A stretch of DNA of 64,000 bases, taken from the NCBI GenBank assembly GCA_029237695.1, contig CM055272.1, forward strand, positions 13,876,042 through 13,940,041, given 5' to 3'. Within the stretch, counting starts at the first letter, position 1. The number at the start of each line of letters is the position of its first letter. Both the position numbers and the translations under genes were made by a program. Shown piece after piece: positions 35,329-46,906 of the stretch. Under the pieces are notes generated by a model. That model had not been told where the DNA came from and made no database searches. It worked only from the letters and a program-made list of their open reading frames with translations. This DNA is from Conchocele bisecta. Its lineage: Eukaryota; Mollusca; Bivalvia; Lucinida; Thyasiridae.

Positions 35329-35625
35329 ACACAGTGCATATGTGCCGTGAAACACGGTGCCATGAAACGTTTTTGATATCCTGTTAATACGACCTAATCA
35401 CTGCGTATGAATATGTGCAGTGACTTGGGGTTATTTTTTGCATTTAAAAGCCATTTGTAGGTGTTGACAGGATAAATAGAATAGTAGGTTAGTGCCGTGA
35501 ATGGGAAAAATATCTGGCGCGGCACGGAAACGGGATGTGCTCGGCAGAGCCTCGCCCATCCCGTTTCCTAAGCCTTGCCAGATATTTTTTCCCATTCACG
35601 GCACTAACCTACTATTCTCTATATG
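35329..35625. mobile_element. CCCGTCAACACAGTG-family foldback element
   Basis: GTGCCGTGAAACACGGTGCC block and the CGGAAACGGGATGTGCTCGG hairpin arms; ends CGGCACTAACCTACTATTCT. Confidence 0.7.
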
Positions 35626-35680
35626 CCGGCCCCCCTCACCGTTCGGTGGCGCACGCATAACATAATTATATTGCACTTAC

Positions 35681-35826
35681 AAACAAGTCTGTGCATCATT
35701 CGAAAATGGATTATTGGCATCAAATATAAATTTGGCGATACGGGCAAGAGCCACCAATGAATCACAGCTGGCATCGTCAGCAACATCAGTCGGGTCGACA
35801 CACGCGTCCGGTTGTAGTGGCGGATC
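35681..35826 (-). CDS. E7: Cys-rich module continuation
   Basis: 146 bp with acceptor TTTTTGTCAG and donor TGTTT|GTAAGT. It enters in frame and leaves two bases. It encodes DPPLQPDACVDPTDVADD, then SCDSLVALARIAKF and AQTC. The intron just upstream of the acceptor is a foldback transposon whose terminus begins about 10 bp from the exon, so the branch point must lie in transposon sequence. Confidence 0.87.
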
Positions 35827-35836
35827 CTGACAAAAA

Positions 35837-36071
35837 TGTGACAGTCACTGGAGAAATGGGGCTTATGGGTTTTGTGACTAGTAATAATAGCTCCTGATCA
35901 AATAGCACACTCCTGTAGCCTGAAAACAATCTACGTTGCTTGTTAGAAGCATGTCGGGTGTTTTGTTGATGGACTGGTGAACAGTGTAGATCCTGATCAG
36001 ACTGTGCGGATGCACAGGCTGGTCTGGATCTACACTGGTAGCAAAACCCAATTTATTCAGTCACAGCCACA
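35837..36071. mobile_element. TGTGGCTG-family foldback MITE at the E7 acceptor
   Basis: From TGTGACAGTCACTGGAGAAA to TTCAGTCACAGCCACA. On the minus strand its end runs directly into the TTTTTGTCAG acceptor of E7. Confidence 0.75.
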
Positions 36072-36542
36072 TATTAGACATGCCATGTGATTTTGTACCT
36101 AACAACATGTGCGATATTTCATGAAATATATTTACAATAGCTTCCATAAATGACGTCGAATGTTGACAAAATGTTCATAGCAAATGCGGAATGCAATTAT
36201 GAAAATGTCATCATGCATCTTTCGACATAATTTACAGAAATTATTACAGGTTCTGTAAATGTATTGCATGGAAAATGGCACCATATCACATGACGTGTCT
36301 CGTATGTGGCCAATGTGTAGCTCCTGATCAAATAGCACAAGCTTGTAGTCTGATAATGATATGTATTGTTTGTCAGAAGCAGGACGAGTGTTTCATTGAC
36401 GGGAATAGCGGTACACGGTCACAATGCCCATAAGCCCCATTACCCCATTCACAGTAATTTACTAGTATATACATCATATAAAATATATACCGTAAAGATT
36501 CTAATAGATGTCCGGGCGTCTATTAGAATCACCACTGGCTCT

Positions 36543-36780
36543 GTAGCCTATTTCACCAACATTGCAAAGTATACTTTTCTAGCATACTTTGAGGGAGAAA
36601 TTTTCAATATTATGATAAATTTATTAATTTTTATTAATACTGAATGTATTACATTTTCACAGCCATTTTGGCTGTGATTATGTAATAAATTCAGTATAAT
36701 AATTCTACATACTTTCAATCAACAAATATATGCAGTCGTTAGTTCTATATGACATAATGCATTTTGGGAAAAATAAATCA
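36543..36780. mobile_element. GTAGCC-family MITE, truncated
   Basis: Starts GTAGCCTATTTCACCAACAT and loses its right end after GGGAAAAATAAATCA. Confidence 0.68.
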
Positions 36781-36784
36781 CATA

Positions 36785-37065
36785 TTTAATATGAAAGGGT
36801 TATAACACCCATTTGAATAATTGATATCACCTATTTGAATGAGTAAAATTTAATATGAAAGGGTGATATCAGCCATTCAAATAGGTGCTATCACCTATTC
36901 AAATGAATGGTGTTACTTATTCAAATGGGTGATGTCACATATTCAAACGAGTGATACAATGTATCACTTTTTCAGTTTTGAATATGTGATATCATTCATT
37001 CAAATAGGTAATATCAGTCATTGAATAGTTGATGTCATCCATTCGAATAGGTGATATCACAAAGT
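36785..37065. repeat. Degenerate GTGATATCACC repeat cluster
   Basis: Imperfect ~20-25-bp units with CATTCAAATAGGTGATATCA, the same theme as 39768-41945, in mixed orientation. Confidence 0.6.
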
Positions 37066-37137
37066 GCTACTACAGTCCAAAACGGCAACCCATAAAAATA
37101 TAACCTCTCTATAAAAATATGTTGCTGATGACAATGT

Positions 37138-37540
37138 TTTTGTGTTTGTTTATTGGTGTTGAACGGCCTATCATCAGCTAAGGCCGTGTAAGGCCGGGCA
37201 AACGGGTTCAATCCCATTTTAACCTGCTGCATTGGGGGGGAAATCCCGACGGAATACTTACATCGAGAACAAATATATTCAGCCCTCAAATTAGAATAAC
37301 CTGATCTGGTGCCAGGCCCATATCACACCAAAGTCACTTGGCCCTATCCCCAAAAATAGGATTACAAATAAAATACTCACATAACCAGATTCAACTGTCA
37401 CATACAAAATGCCAAAGACTTATGTGAGGGCCAGACCAGGTCTCCAGTCGGAAGACTGGCAAGGATGAACCCCAATCGTTAAATTACCCATCGCATGCTT
37501 CCTACCTGCCACCCACACTGATGACAAAACTAAATGTAAT
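37138..37540. repeat. SINE-like repeat
   Basis: GTGTTTGTTTATTGGTGTT, GGCCTATCATCAGCTAAGG, CGGGTTCAATCCCATTT (B-box-like), then a shared body also seen at 44494-44860 and 55805-56120 (GTGAGGGCCAGACCAGGTCT). Confidence 0.5.
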
Positions 37541-37636
37541 TATTGGCAATAGATTGAGAAGATGTAAGAGGTGTTATGGACATTAAAAACCATTTGTGGT
37601 ATCACCTATTCGAATGAGTGCTATCACAAAATGGTA

Positions 37637-37863
37637 TTAACCCTTCCAACACCACAGGCCTGTAAAGTGGTATTGTCAAAACATGTAGATCCAGATGAGA
37701 CGGCTCGTGACGAGCCGTCTCATCAGGATCTACATGTTTTTGCAAGTAATTTTCATATTTTTAAGAACAAAAACACACCCTTTCCATAAATTAGTCTGAA
37801 AATCATTTTGTGATGATTGGATTGGTTGCAAAATTAACATAACAAAATCCATTCCAGAGTTAA
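37637..37863. mobile_element. piggyBac-like MITE (TTAA), family 1
   Basis: TTAACCCTTCCAACACCACA to ATTCCAGAGTTAA, with the GACGGCTCGTGACGAGCCGT centre; 50 bp from the E6 donor. Confidence 0.72.
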
Positions 37864-37912
37864 AGTCCAAAATGGCACCCCGTAGAGATGAGACTATTTG
37901 CCAGCTACTCAC

Positions 37913-38051
37913 CACTTCTTCCTCCGCAGGTGCACAGATGGCAGTGGCGATACACTCGACCTGCTTGAACACGGCCATTATGCGTTTACGAGTGCTCTCT
38001 TCACACGCAGACAGCACGCGTGCTAGGCAGACTTTCGTATTGACAACGGCC
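37913..38051 (-). CDS. E6: Cys-rich module start
   Basis: 139 bp with acceptor TTTCGTAG and donor GAAGTG|GTGAGT. It enters with one base, completing the Glu codon from E5, and ends on a codon boundary. It encodes AVVNTKVCLARVLSACEES, with C-x7-C as in E1 and E10, then ECIATAICAPAEE. The piggyBac-like MITE at 37637-37863 lies 50 bp into the following intron. Confidence 0.88.
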
Positions 38052-38828
38052 CTACGAAAATGGGAAAAGTAAATTACTATGTGTTTAATAACTTTATTCA
38101 GTGAAGAAGGCCATCGGCCCTTAGCACATATAACATGTACAAATCACTGAAGAAAGCGCCAAACCTAGTATGTCAGATTTATTGGGCCAGCTGGTAATCC
38201 AGAACCCTTTGGTTGTGTTTGTTTGTTTAATGGTGTTTAATGGCCTATCAACAGCTAATGTCATTTAAGGACGGGCCAACGGGTTCGATCCTGCATTCAA
38301 CCTGCTGCCAAACCCTTTGGCAAATGTTTGGTAAGTAAGTAAGTAAGTAAATTCTTTATTTAAAGAGGGTAACCAAGTTGGCATGCACCAATCTTCCCTA
38401 GGGGCCTCTCAAACAATAAAACATATTTACATATTTACAGTGAACAGGTTATGGCATGTATAAAACAAATGATGCAACCCAACGGCCACCAGCTACACGT
38501 AGCTGGCAAACGTTGGCTTGCTTGCAATACACAATTTTAACATGATGATTTATGACAAAACCGCGCTTATTGTCTCAGACACGAGCAGGTTGCAGATGCT
38601 GACCAACCCAAAAACTCATGATCAAATACTAATATCCCGACAGAGTCCGTTCGGTGTAGACATTAGTGATTAAATGTTAGTGACTGGATAACGAACAATA
38701 ATGACCCAGATCAGACTGTGCGTATGCGAAGGATGGTCAGGGTCTACATCAATTCGTCGAGACAATAAGACTGTTTTTGCCATATCAAATCATATATAAT
38801 GTAAAAGTGCGAGAAAAATGTGTACAAG

Positions 38829-38893
38829 CCCGAAACTCGACCCTGGGACCTCTGGTTTACCATACCATTGCTCTAACCCACTGAGCTAACCAG
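38829..38893 (-). repeat. tRNA-derived SINE head
   Basis: On the minus strand TGGTTAGCTCAGTGGGTTAG / AGCAATGG resembles a pol III A box, and GGGTCGAGTTTCGGG a B box, about 35 bp apart as in tRNAs. No intact cloverleaf is claimed. Confidence 0.55.
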
Positions 38894-39168
38894 TAGCCTA
38901 TTTCATCAATATTTCAAAGTATACTTATCTAGCAAAGTATACTTTGAGGGAGAGATTTTCAATTTTAGGATAAATTTATTAATTTTGATTATACTGAATT
39001 TATTACATTATCACAGCCATTTTGGCTGTGATAATGTAATAAATTCAGCATAATAATTCTGCATACTTTTAGTCATGAAATATATGCAGTTGTTAGTTCA
39101 ATATGAAATAATGCATTTCATGAAAAATAAATGATGGTATACTTTGCAATGTTGGTGAAATCAGTTAC
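38893..39168. mobile_element. GTAGCC-family MITE
   Basis: GTAGCCTATTTCATCAATAT to TTGGTGAAATCAGTTAC, missing part of the right subterminal block. Confidence 0.7.
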
Positions 39169-39466
39169 AGTTATGAATCTAAACTTTCTGCCTATCGTGA
39201 GTTACATACATATGGTGACATACTCCACATGTTGATAAACATTCTGCAGAGAAATTGGAATCGGACCAAATTTAAAAAACGTTCGATTCCATCCGATTCA
39301 AATTTCTGTGCAGAATGTTCAGACTAACTACACAAGTAATGCTGCTAAATTTGGTACTGGAACATGGTCATCATTAAAAGGAAGACTTCATGGGCACCGC
39401 CATTACTGCAATGTAAACAATAGACCACATGATCCCATACCCTGGATATTGCAATATAAAACTTAC

Positions 39467-39703
39467 TCGCAAATATCTTCACTGACGTCCTTATCGTAGT
39501 CATAATTGGTGACCATTTGGCTGAGGTTAGAGATACAGATATCGGCGTCTATCGTGGAACAGATGGAAGGCTGGTCACTACAGATGCCTGACACAGTGAT
39601 CACTTGTCTAGCCAGCAGGTATGTCTGGTCCAGTTTCTGTAGCACGGCCGCTGAACACGTGTCCACCAGGTCCTGTGTGATGCACGTAGTCTCGCTGTTG
39701 TAC
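39467..39703 (-). CDS. E5: Cys-rich module, second part
   Basis: 237 bp with acceptor GTTTTAG and donor GCGA|GTAAGT. It enters with one base and leaves two. It encodes NSETTCITQDLVDTC, GICSDQPSIC and ADICISNLSQM, and ends EDIC plus a split Glu. This pattern matches E8 plus E9 combined, implying a duplicated module. The 30-bp minisatellite begins about 65 bp upstream of the acceptor. Confidence 0.9.
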
Positions 39704-39767
39704 CTAAAACACAGCGAGAAATCAGTAAGGGGCAAAAAGTGAAAGGGTTGAACGTCCCATATGTGAA

Positions 39768-41945
39768 TATGTGATATCACCCATTTAAATATGTGACATC
39801 ACCCATTCAAATATGTGACATCACCCATTTGAATATGTGACATCACCCATTTGAATATGTGACATCACCCATTCAAATATGTGACATCACCCATTCGAAT
39901 ATGTGACATCACCCATTCGAATATGTGATATCACCCATTTGAATATGTGATAGAATATTTACATCAAGAAAAAATATCTTCAGCCCTGAAATTAGAATAA
40001 CCATGACCTGGTGCCAGATCCATACTACACCTGTCACTTGGCCCCTTTCCATAAAATAGAATAAATTACCCATCGCAAGCTTCCACCCACTATGTGGTAT
40101 CACCCATTTGAAGATGTGAATATGTGGTATCACCCATTCGAAGATGTGAATATGTGATATCACCCATTTGAAGATGTGAATATGTGATATCACCCAATCG
40201 AAGATGTGAATATGTGTCATCACCCAATCGAAGATGTGAATATGTGTCATCACCCATTTGAAGATGTGAATATGTGGTATCACCCATTTGAAGATGTGAA
40301 TATGTGATATCACCCATTTGAAGATGTGAACATGTGATATCACCCATTTGAAGATGTGAATATGTGATATCACCCATTTGAAGATGTGAATATGTGATAT
40401 CACCCATTTGAAGATGTGAATATGTGGTATCACCCATTTGAAGATGTGAATATGTGATATCACCCATTTGAAGATATGAACATGTGATATCACCCATTTG
40501 AAGATGTGAATATGTGATATCACCCATTTGAAGATGTGAATGTGATATTACCCAATCGAAGATGTGAATATGTGTCATCACCCATTTGAAGATGTGAATA
40601 TGTGATATCACCCATTTGAAGATGTGAATATGTGATATCACCCATTCAAAGATGTGAATATGTGCCATCACCCAATCGAAGATGTGAATATGTGCCATCA
40701 CCCATTTGAAGATGTGAATATGTGGTATCACCCATTCGAAGATGTGAATATGTGATATCACCCATTTGAAGATGTGAATATGTGATATCACCCATTTGAA
40801 GATGTGAATATGTGGTATCACACATTTTAAGATGTGAATATGTGGTATCACCCATTTTAAGATGTGAATATGTGATATCACCCATTTGAAGATGTGAATA
40901 TGTGATATCACCCAATCGAAGATGTGAATATGTGTCATCACCCATTTGAAGATGTGAATATGTGGTATCACCCATTTGAAGATGTGAATATGTGATATCA
41001 CCCAATCGAAGATGTGAATATGTGCCATCACCCATTTGAAGATGTGAATATGTGGTATCACCCATTTGAAGATGTGAATATGTGATATCACCCATTTGAA
41101 GATGTGAATGTGATATTACCCAATCGAAGATGTGAATATGTGTCATCACCCATTTGAAGATGTGAATATGTGATATCACCCATTTGAAGATGTGAATATA
41201 TGATATCACCCATTTGAAGATGTGAATATGTGGTATCACCCATTTGAAGATGTGAATATGTGGTATCACACATTTGAAGATGTGAACATGTGATATCACC
41301 CATTTGAAAATGTGAACATGTGGTATCACCCATTTGAAGATGTGAATATGTAATATCACCCATTCGAAGATGTGAATATGTGATATCACCCATTTGAAGA
41401 TGTGAACATGTGATATCACCCATTTTAAGATGTGAATATGTGGTATCACACATTTTAAGATGTGAATATGTGGTATCACCCATTTTAAGATGTGAATATG
41501 TGATATCACCCATTTTAAGATGTGAATATGTGGTATCACCCATTTTAAGATGTGAATATGTGGTATCACCCATTTGAAGATGTATGTGAATATGTGATAT
41601 CACCCATTTGAAGATGTGAATATGTGGTATCACCCATTTGAAGATGTGAATATGTGGTATCACCCATTTGAAGATGTGGATATGTGATATCACCCATTCG
41701 AAGATGTGAATATGTGAATATGTGGTATCACCCATTCGAAGATGTGAATATGTGATATCACCCATTTGAAGATGTGAACATGTGATATCACCCATTTGAA
41801 GATGTGAATATGTGATATCACCCATTTGAAGATGTGAAAATGTGATATCACCCATTCGAATATGTGATATGACTCATTCAAATAGGTGGTATCACTCATT
41901 CCAATAGGTGATATCACTCATTCAAATAGGTGATATCACAAAAGG
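39768..41945. repeat. 30-bp intronic minisatellite, GTGATATCAC motif
   Basis: Main array 40090-41872: about 60 copies of a 30-bp unit (AAGATGTGAATATGTGATAT then CACCCATTTG), with variants GTGGTATCAC, GTGTCATCAC and GTGCCATCAC. Edges (39768-39955 and 41872-41945) use a shorter 22-23-bp unit lacking AAGATGTG. 39960-40085 holds a SINE-like fragment. The multiple-of-three unit yields spurious 200-330-codon open frames on the minus strand. It lies in the E4-E5 intron. Confidence 0.93.
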
Positions 41946-42035
41946 TTCATAAAAAAAAATATTAGTAACACTGATGAATGTATCCCTAAAAAAAAACGTA
42001 CTGACATTTAAATATTTTTTTTAGATTTAATGTCT

Positions 42036-42590
42036 TTAACCCTTTCAATACAACAGGGCTGTATAATGGTATGTGTATTGGCATATAGTGTAGATCCAGG
42101 ACGAGCCCGCTCATCAGGATCTGCACTTTTTGTAAGTAATTTTTATATTTTTAAGAACAAAAACACCCCCTTTTCATAAATGGACTAGTCTGAAAATCAG
42201 TTTGTGACAATAGATTGGTTGGAAAATGAACACATCACAGTCCATTCCAGTTACTCCGGGGTGAAAGTTTGTCGCCAGAAAACTGTGGAATAGATAGTAG
42301 GGAACAAATCATATCAGGTAACAAATTAGTCATTCACAAATGGATTAACCCTTTCACCCCTAAGTAACTGGAATGGATGTTGATATGTTAATATTGCAAC
42401 CTATCCAATTGTCACAAAATTATTTTCAGACTTGTCCATTTATGAAAAGGGGGTGTTTTGTTCTCAAAAATATGAAAATTGCTTGCAAAAAGTGCAGATC
42501 CTGATTAGACGGCTCGTTACGAGCCGGCTCATCTAGATCTACATTTTTTGCGAATACAGCTATACAGGTCTGTGGTGTTGAAAGGGTTAA
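42036..42590. mobile_element. Two inverted piggyBac-like MITEs (family 1)
   Basis: 42036-42270 begins TTAACCCTTTCAATACAACA; 42345-42590 begins TTAACCCTTTCACCCCTAAG and ends GTGTTGAAAGGGTTAA. They lie in opposite orientation. Confidence 0.7.
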
Positions 42591-42655
42591 TGAAATCTGA
42601 CGGCGACTGTTTTACCACATGCCCACTGAGATGTTGTTCAGAAAGTTTGACCAAC

Positions 42656-42770
42656 CTGCTACAGAGTATGGCTAGCCCATCCTGGGAGAGGGCCAAACCA
42701 GTCACGGCAGACATAATGTACGAATGGAGGCACGGGGCGGCTGTCGACGGGTCACAGGTTTTCACCACGC
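42656..42770 (-). CDS. E4: Cys-rich module, first part
   Basis: 115 bp with acceptor GCTTCAG and donor AGCAG|GTTGGT, a weaker donor chosen because it alone fits the phase of E5. It enters with two bases and leaves two. The peptide includes GVVKTCDPSTAAPCLHSY and ends AILCS, with C-x7-C spacing at its start. A TTAA-flanked MITE ends 66 bp downstream of the donor (42345-42590). Confidence 0.78.
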
Positions 42771-42959
42771 CTGAAGCAAAATCATTGAGAAACATGTATA
42801 CAGGCCAATAGCCAGGGTGAGGTTGTCAAAGGGTCGCAGCGTTTTTCCACACCTGGTGTATAAACATTGAGAACTAGAGAAAGCGAGAAGGGGCTCACAT
42901 ATATCCCCGCCGTTGCCTGGACCAACAAATAAAACCTTTATCACAAATATTAAAAAAAA

Positions 42960-43800
42960 GAAGAAAAGTAATTTGACCTTGACCTTGGACATGAAGGCCG
43001 CATGAGTGTGGTATGTAATGAAAATATGGATGATGATAAGGAAGTATATGAAGTTTCAAGTCAATTCAACTTACCATTACAGAGATAATGGGTACCCAAA
43101 AACTTTAACGCGGACGGACAAACGGACATGGACGTACAGGATGGACTACGAAAACTATATAAACATGTACACAGGCCAGGATGAGGCTGTCGATGGATCA
43201 CAGCTTTTATTACAATTCAAGTTATTATATGCATGGAACTATCTGTGAGAGAAATTCCGTAATTGTCAACTTACAAATAATACACCATGAAGAGAACACC
43301 CATATTCACCCACGTGCACTCTCCCACAGGCGTTATAAAATAAGCACCGCCCACAAAAATTTATACGCAGATACAAACGCCCGCGAAATATTATAAAATG
43401 CATTTTTGTTCGAAAATGTTGTTCAGAAATGTAATAAATAGGACATTCCATTGTACATGTCTGAATAGCTTAAAATAATATACTTGTGTACGTCGGCTTC
43501 TGCGTAAACAACGAGTAAGCGAAGCGAATGAGTTGTTTACACAGAAACCGACATACACATGTGTATTATTTCATGTTAGTCAAACATGTACGATGGAATA
43601 TCATCTATTTCTCCACACCTGAAGCATAAACAACGAGAAACATGTACAGTCGAACCTGTGTTAAGTGTCACCTCCGAATAGCAATTAGATGTCTATAGCA
43701 GACACGCTTTTGCCCTCCCAATTATTGAGTTACCGCATACATGAAACTGCAAACATACAAAGACCACTTTTGAATAAAGGCCAGATTGTTCTCTTCCCAT
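42960..43800. other. Intronic DNA with a fragment of the 149-bp unit and one hairpin
   Basis: 42965-43130 carries a partial AATTTGACCTTGACCTTGG unit ending in ACGGACGGACAAACGGACAT. 43463-43570 is a hairpin (ACGTCGGCTTCTGCGTAAAC mirrored). Otherwise no recognised feature. Confidence 0.5.
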
Positions 43801-44215
43801 GGCCATAGGCAGATTCAGGGGGGGGGGGACAGACCCGTCGCGCACGCTCCTCCTAAAATTTGCCGAGTAAAGATTTTTTACAAGTTACAAGGCACATTTC
43901 AAGCCAAGTGCCATGTATTCCATGCATTTTTCGGTCATTGTCTTATTGTTTGAAAATTTAAACGTTCTCAATCAAAAATAATGTCTAAACATACTGTGAC
44001 AGTGTCAATATTTTTGCTCCAAGATGCGCCAGAACGCAGGAAATGTGATGTAGATTTCAAAAAACTTCCCTCTAGCGCTGCTCGGTCGACTATTTTGCAA
44101 TACTTGACTATATTATCGAACGAGCATAGCTCGTTCGATAATATAGTTAAGTATTGCAAAATAGTTACGCACCCCCTAACCCGAAATTCTGGATCCGCGC
44201 TTGATGGCTGGCCTT
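43800..44215. mobile_element. G-run element with perfect central palindrome
   Basis: From AGATTCAGGGGGGGGG to CCCGAAATTCTGGATCCGCG. At 44089-44166 TTTTGCAATACTTGACTATA is mirrored almost perfectly around GAGCATAGCTC. A relative is at 46566-46858. Confidence 0.62.
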
Positions 44216-44493
44216 TATTTACATGTTTCACTGTATAGCAGTCTCCCTTTTCAGACACAAAGGTTTTTATTTTTGAGATCAATGGCTCAGAAGAACAAAA
44301 ATAAAAATTTGCTTCAACACTCACATTAAAGAACAACATACCCACATTTAATAGCGAGAAATTAGTTTATTAAAAATTAAATATGTGAAGTATAATTTGC
44401 GTATTTCTTGGCCCGTTCCATCGTGTGAAATGTGAAGTACCATCGATAAACCAGCTTCCAAATTAAGATACTAAAACGTGATTGGCGGTTTTG

Positions 44494-44860
44494 TTTGTTT
44501 ATTGGTGCTTAATGGCCTATCAACAGCTAATGTCATGTAAGGCCGGGCAAACAGGTTTGATCCCATTTTAACCTGCTGCATTAGGGGGAAAATCCCAAAA
44601 TCAGAACGGAATATTTACATTGAGAAAAAATATATTCAGCCCTGAAATTGGAATAACCTGACCAGGTGCCAGGTCCATATCACACATATAATAATCACAT
44701 AAGGGGTATAACCAGATTCAACTGTTACATACAAAATGCCAAAGACGTATGTGAGGGCCAAACCAGGCCTCCAGTCGGAATTCCGGTAAGGATGAACCCG
44801 ATCGTTAAATTACCCATCGCATACTCCCACCTGCCACCTACCCACCGATTGGCGATTTTA
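44494..44860. repeat. SINE-like repeat
   Basis: TTTGTTTATTGGTGCTTAAT, GGCCTATCAACAGCTAATG and CAGGTTTGATCCCATTT, then the common body (CCAGGTCCATATCACAC). Confidence 0.5.
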
Positions 44861-45093
44861 CACTGAATCGATCATGCACACACAGTGACATGGCTCGCGT
44901 CACAGGACATTACATCATTAAGACGGGATATCTGTATCGAAATATGGCTTTGTATCTATTGCAACAGTTAATGCTAAATTTAATAGATATTGGCGAAAGC
45001 GTCGCAATATGCCATACATGGAGACGAAAATGCTGTGCTTTCATTGGTCGAGAAACTAGGGCCAACAATAATCAACACGAAAGAGCAACATAC

Positions 45094-45232
45094 CTGTATT
45101 ACACAATGTTTCATCACAGCAAGACTCGCAGCGGTCGTTATTGCCAGTGCAGCGGTCTTTGCATGAGCTTGGATTGACACAGCCTTTGGAGATGTAATGC
45201 TTTCTGCCTTTTTGCTCAATGGTCTCACACGC
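45094..45232 (-). CDS. E3: C-terminal half of the LU domain
   Basis: 139 bp with acceptor TATTGCAG and donor AATACAG|GTATGT, entering in frame and leaving one base. It encodes ACETIEQKGRKHYISKGC then SCKDRC and the diagnostic LU ending CESCCDETLCNTG. With E2 it completes a ten-cysteine-type LU domain, as in Ly6, uPAR and related extracellular proteins. A MITE starts about 48 bp upstream of the acceptor (45280-45585). Confidence 0.9.
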
Positions 45233-45279
45233 CTGCAATACAAATCTACTGTTGTTGCATATGAAACATACTGACATCT

Positions 45280-45585
45280 GTAGCATATTTCACCAACATT
45301 GCAAAGTATACTTTTCGAGCAAAGTATACTTTGAAGGAGAAATTTTCAATTTTAGGATAAATTTATTAATTTTTATTATACTGAATTTAATACATTATCA
45401 CAGCCATTTTGGCTGTGATAATGTAATAAATTCAGTATAATAATTCTGCATACTTTTAATCATCAAATATATGAAGTTGTTAGTTCTATATGAAATAATG
45501 CATTTCAGGAAAAATAAATGATTACTCCCTCAAAGTATACTTTGCTAGATAACTATACTTTGCAATGTTGGTGAAATCAGCTACA
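45280..45585. mobile_element. GTAGCC-family MITE 48 bp from E3 acceptor
   Basis: GTAGCATATTTCACCAACAT to TTGGTGAAATCAGCTAC; full length with a perfect central hairpin. Confidence 0.78.
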
Positions 45586-46129
45586 GGAGTCCATTTCATT
45601 AAACTTTGTACGACAAAAATGTTCGTACGAAGATTTCTATAAATTCACCTCACACATTATCGTGGTTCAATACTGTTACAATTTTCCACTTACAAGTAGA
45701 GGTCAATAATCTGAACAACTCCATCAAAGGTCTCTCAAATTCAGCTGCTAATGTGAACTTTGTTCGTAACGAGCCGTCTCATCAGGATCTCCACTGTTTG
45801 TTAATAGTTATCAAATTTGAAAAAATTACCCTTTCTGAAGAATGGAATAGCCTGAAAATTTGAATGGACCAATGAAATAGCGTGAAACAGTGACATGGAA
45901 CAGCCCATTAAGTTACTTGGTGTTGAAAGGGTTAAAAACATGTACAAAGGTAAATTAAACATGCATGGTAACAACAGACACTACTACAACTACCTGTTTG
46001 AAAAATTAACCCATTACAGATGCAGGGCTTCAGATAAGGAATTAGTAATTGAGTATTTTCACTCCATCATATCTGGGTATTTCAATATTTTAATTGGGTA
46101 AAATAAAATCACACTACTTACTGTTTACA

Positions 46130-46560
46130 CATCAACAGACAGCAATTATTGAATAGTTTGCTTCGAAATGAAAACATGTCTTGGCATTTCATTAGAATTG
46201 TCTCCTTGGAGACAATTCTAATGAAATACCAAGATGTGTTTTCATGGAAAATAAGAAAAATATACTATATTTGTGGTCTGGTTATTGTTTTCTGTAGCAT
46301 GATAAAGGTACCACAAATTTGTTATTGCTTTTTGATACTCACAACTTCTGATTTCAATTGGGTTTTTGGCAATTTTAATTGTTTTAATTTGGTATTTATG
46401 CAAATACGCAGCTTATCAGGAGCTTTGACAGATGGGATACAATATAGTAGTACACACATTGTATTATTAAGAAATGTTCGCATATTTTCTTAATTTTTCC
46501 TTTAAAGCACATGATATCACCATTCATCCTAACTGCCTCACTGAGATAGTTCATTTGAGT
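46130..46560. other. Intronic DNA with one hairpin
   Basis: CTTGGCATTTCATTAGAATT is mirrored by AATTCTAATGAAATACCAAG around CTCCTTGGAG (46180-46235). No gene is seen. Confidence 0.45.
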
Positions 46561-46906
46561 GGTAACCAGGCGCGGATCCAGGATTTCGGGTTAGGGGGGG
46601 CGTAACTATTTTGCAATACTTGACTATATTATCAAACGCGCTAGGGGGGTCCGGGGTTTTTTTTTAAACGTAATTTTTTTAAAATCTACATCACATTTCC
46701 TGCGTTCTGGAGCATTTTGGAGCAAAAAAAACGACCAATAATCAATAAATTCACAACGCGAACGTAGAAACGTGCCTTAACTTGTAAAAAATCTTTACAT
46801 AGGGAATTTTAGGGGGGGCGCGCGCCGGGTCCGCCCCCCCCTGAATCCGCCCTTGGTAACAACATATACTTCATTTGATAAATATAAAACAAAAGCAATG
46901 TAAATA

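Noticed and set aside
39909..41917. Overlapping minus-strand open frames of 204-333 codons rich in ISHIHIFKWV or GDITYSHLQM
   Set aside because: They are translations of the 30-bp minisatellite in two frames. No signal, splice structure or non-repeat sequence is attached.
39768..41945. Regular short repeats resembling a CRISPR array
   Set aside because: Units are head-to-tail with no unique spacers, the host is eukaryotic and no cas genes are present.
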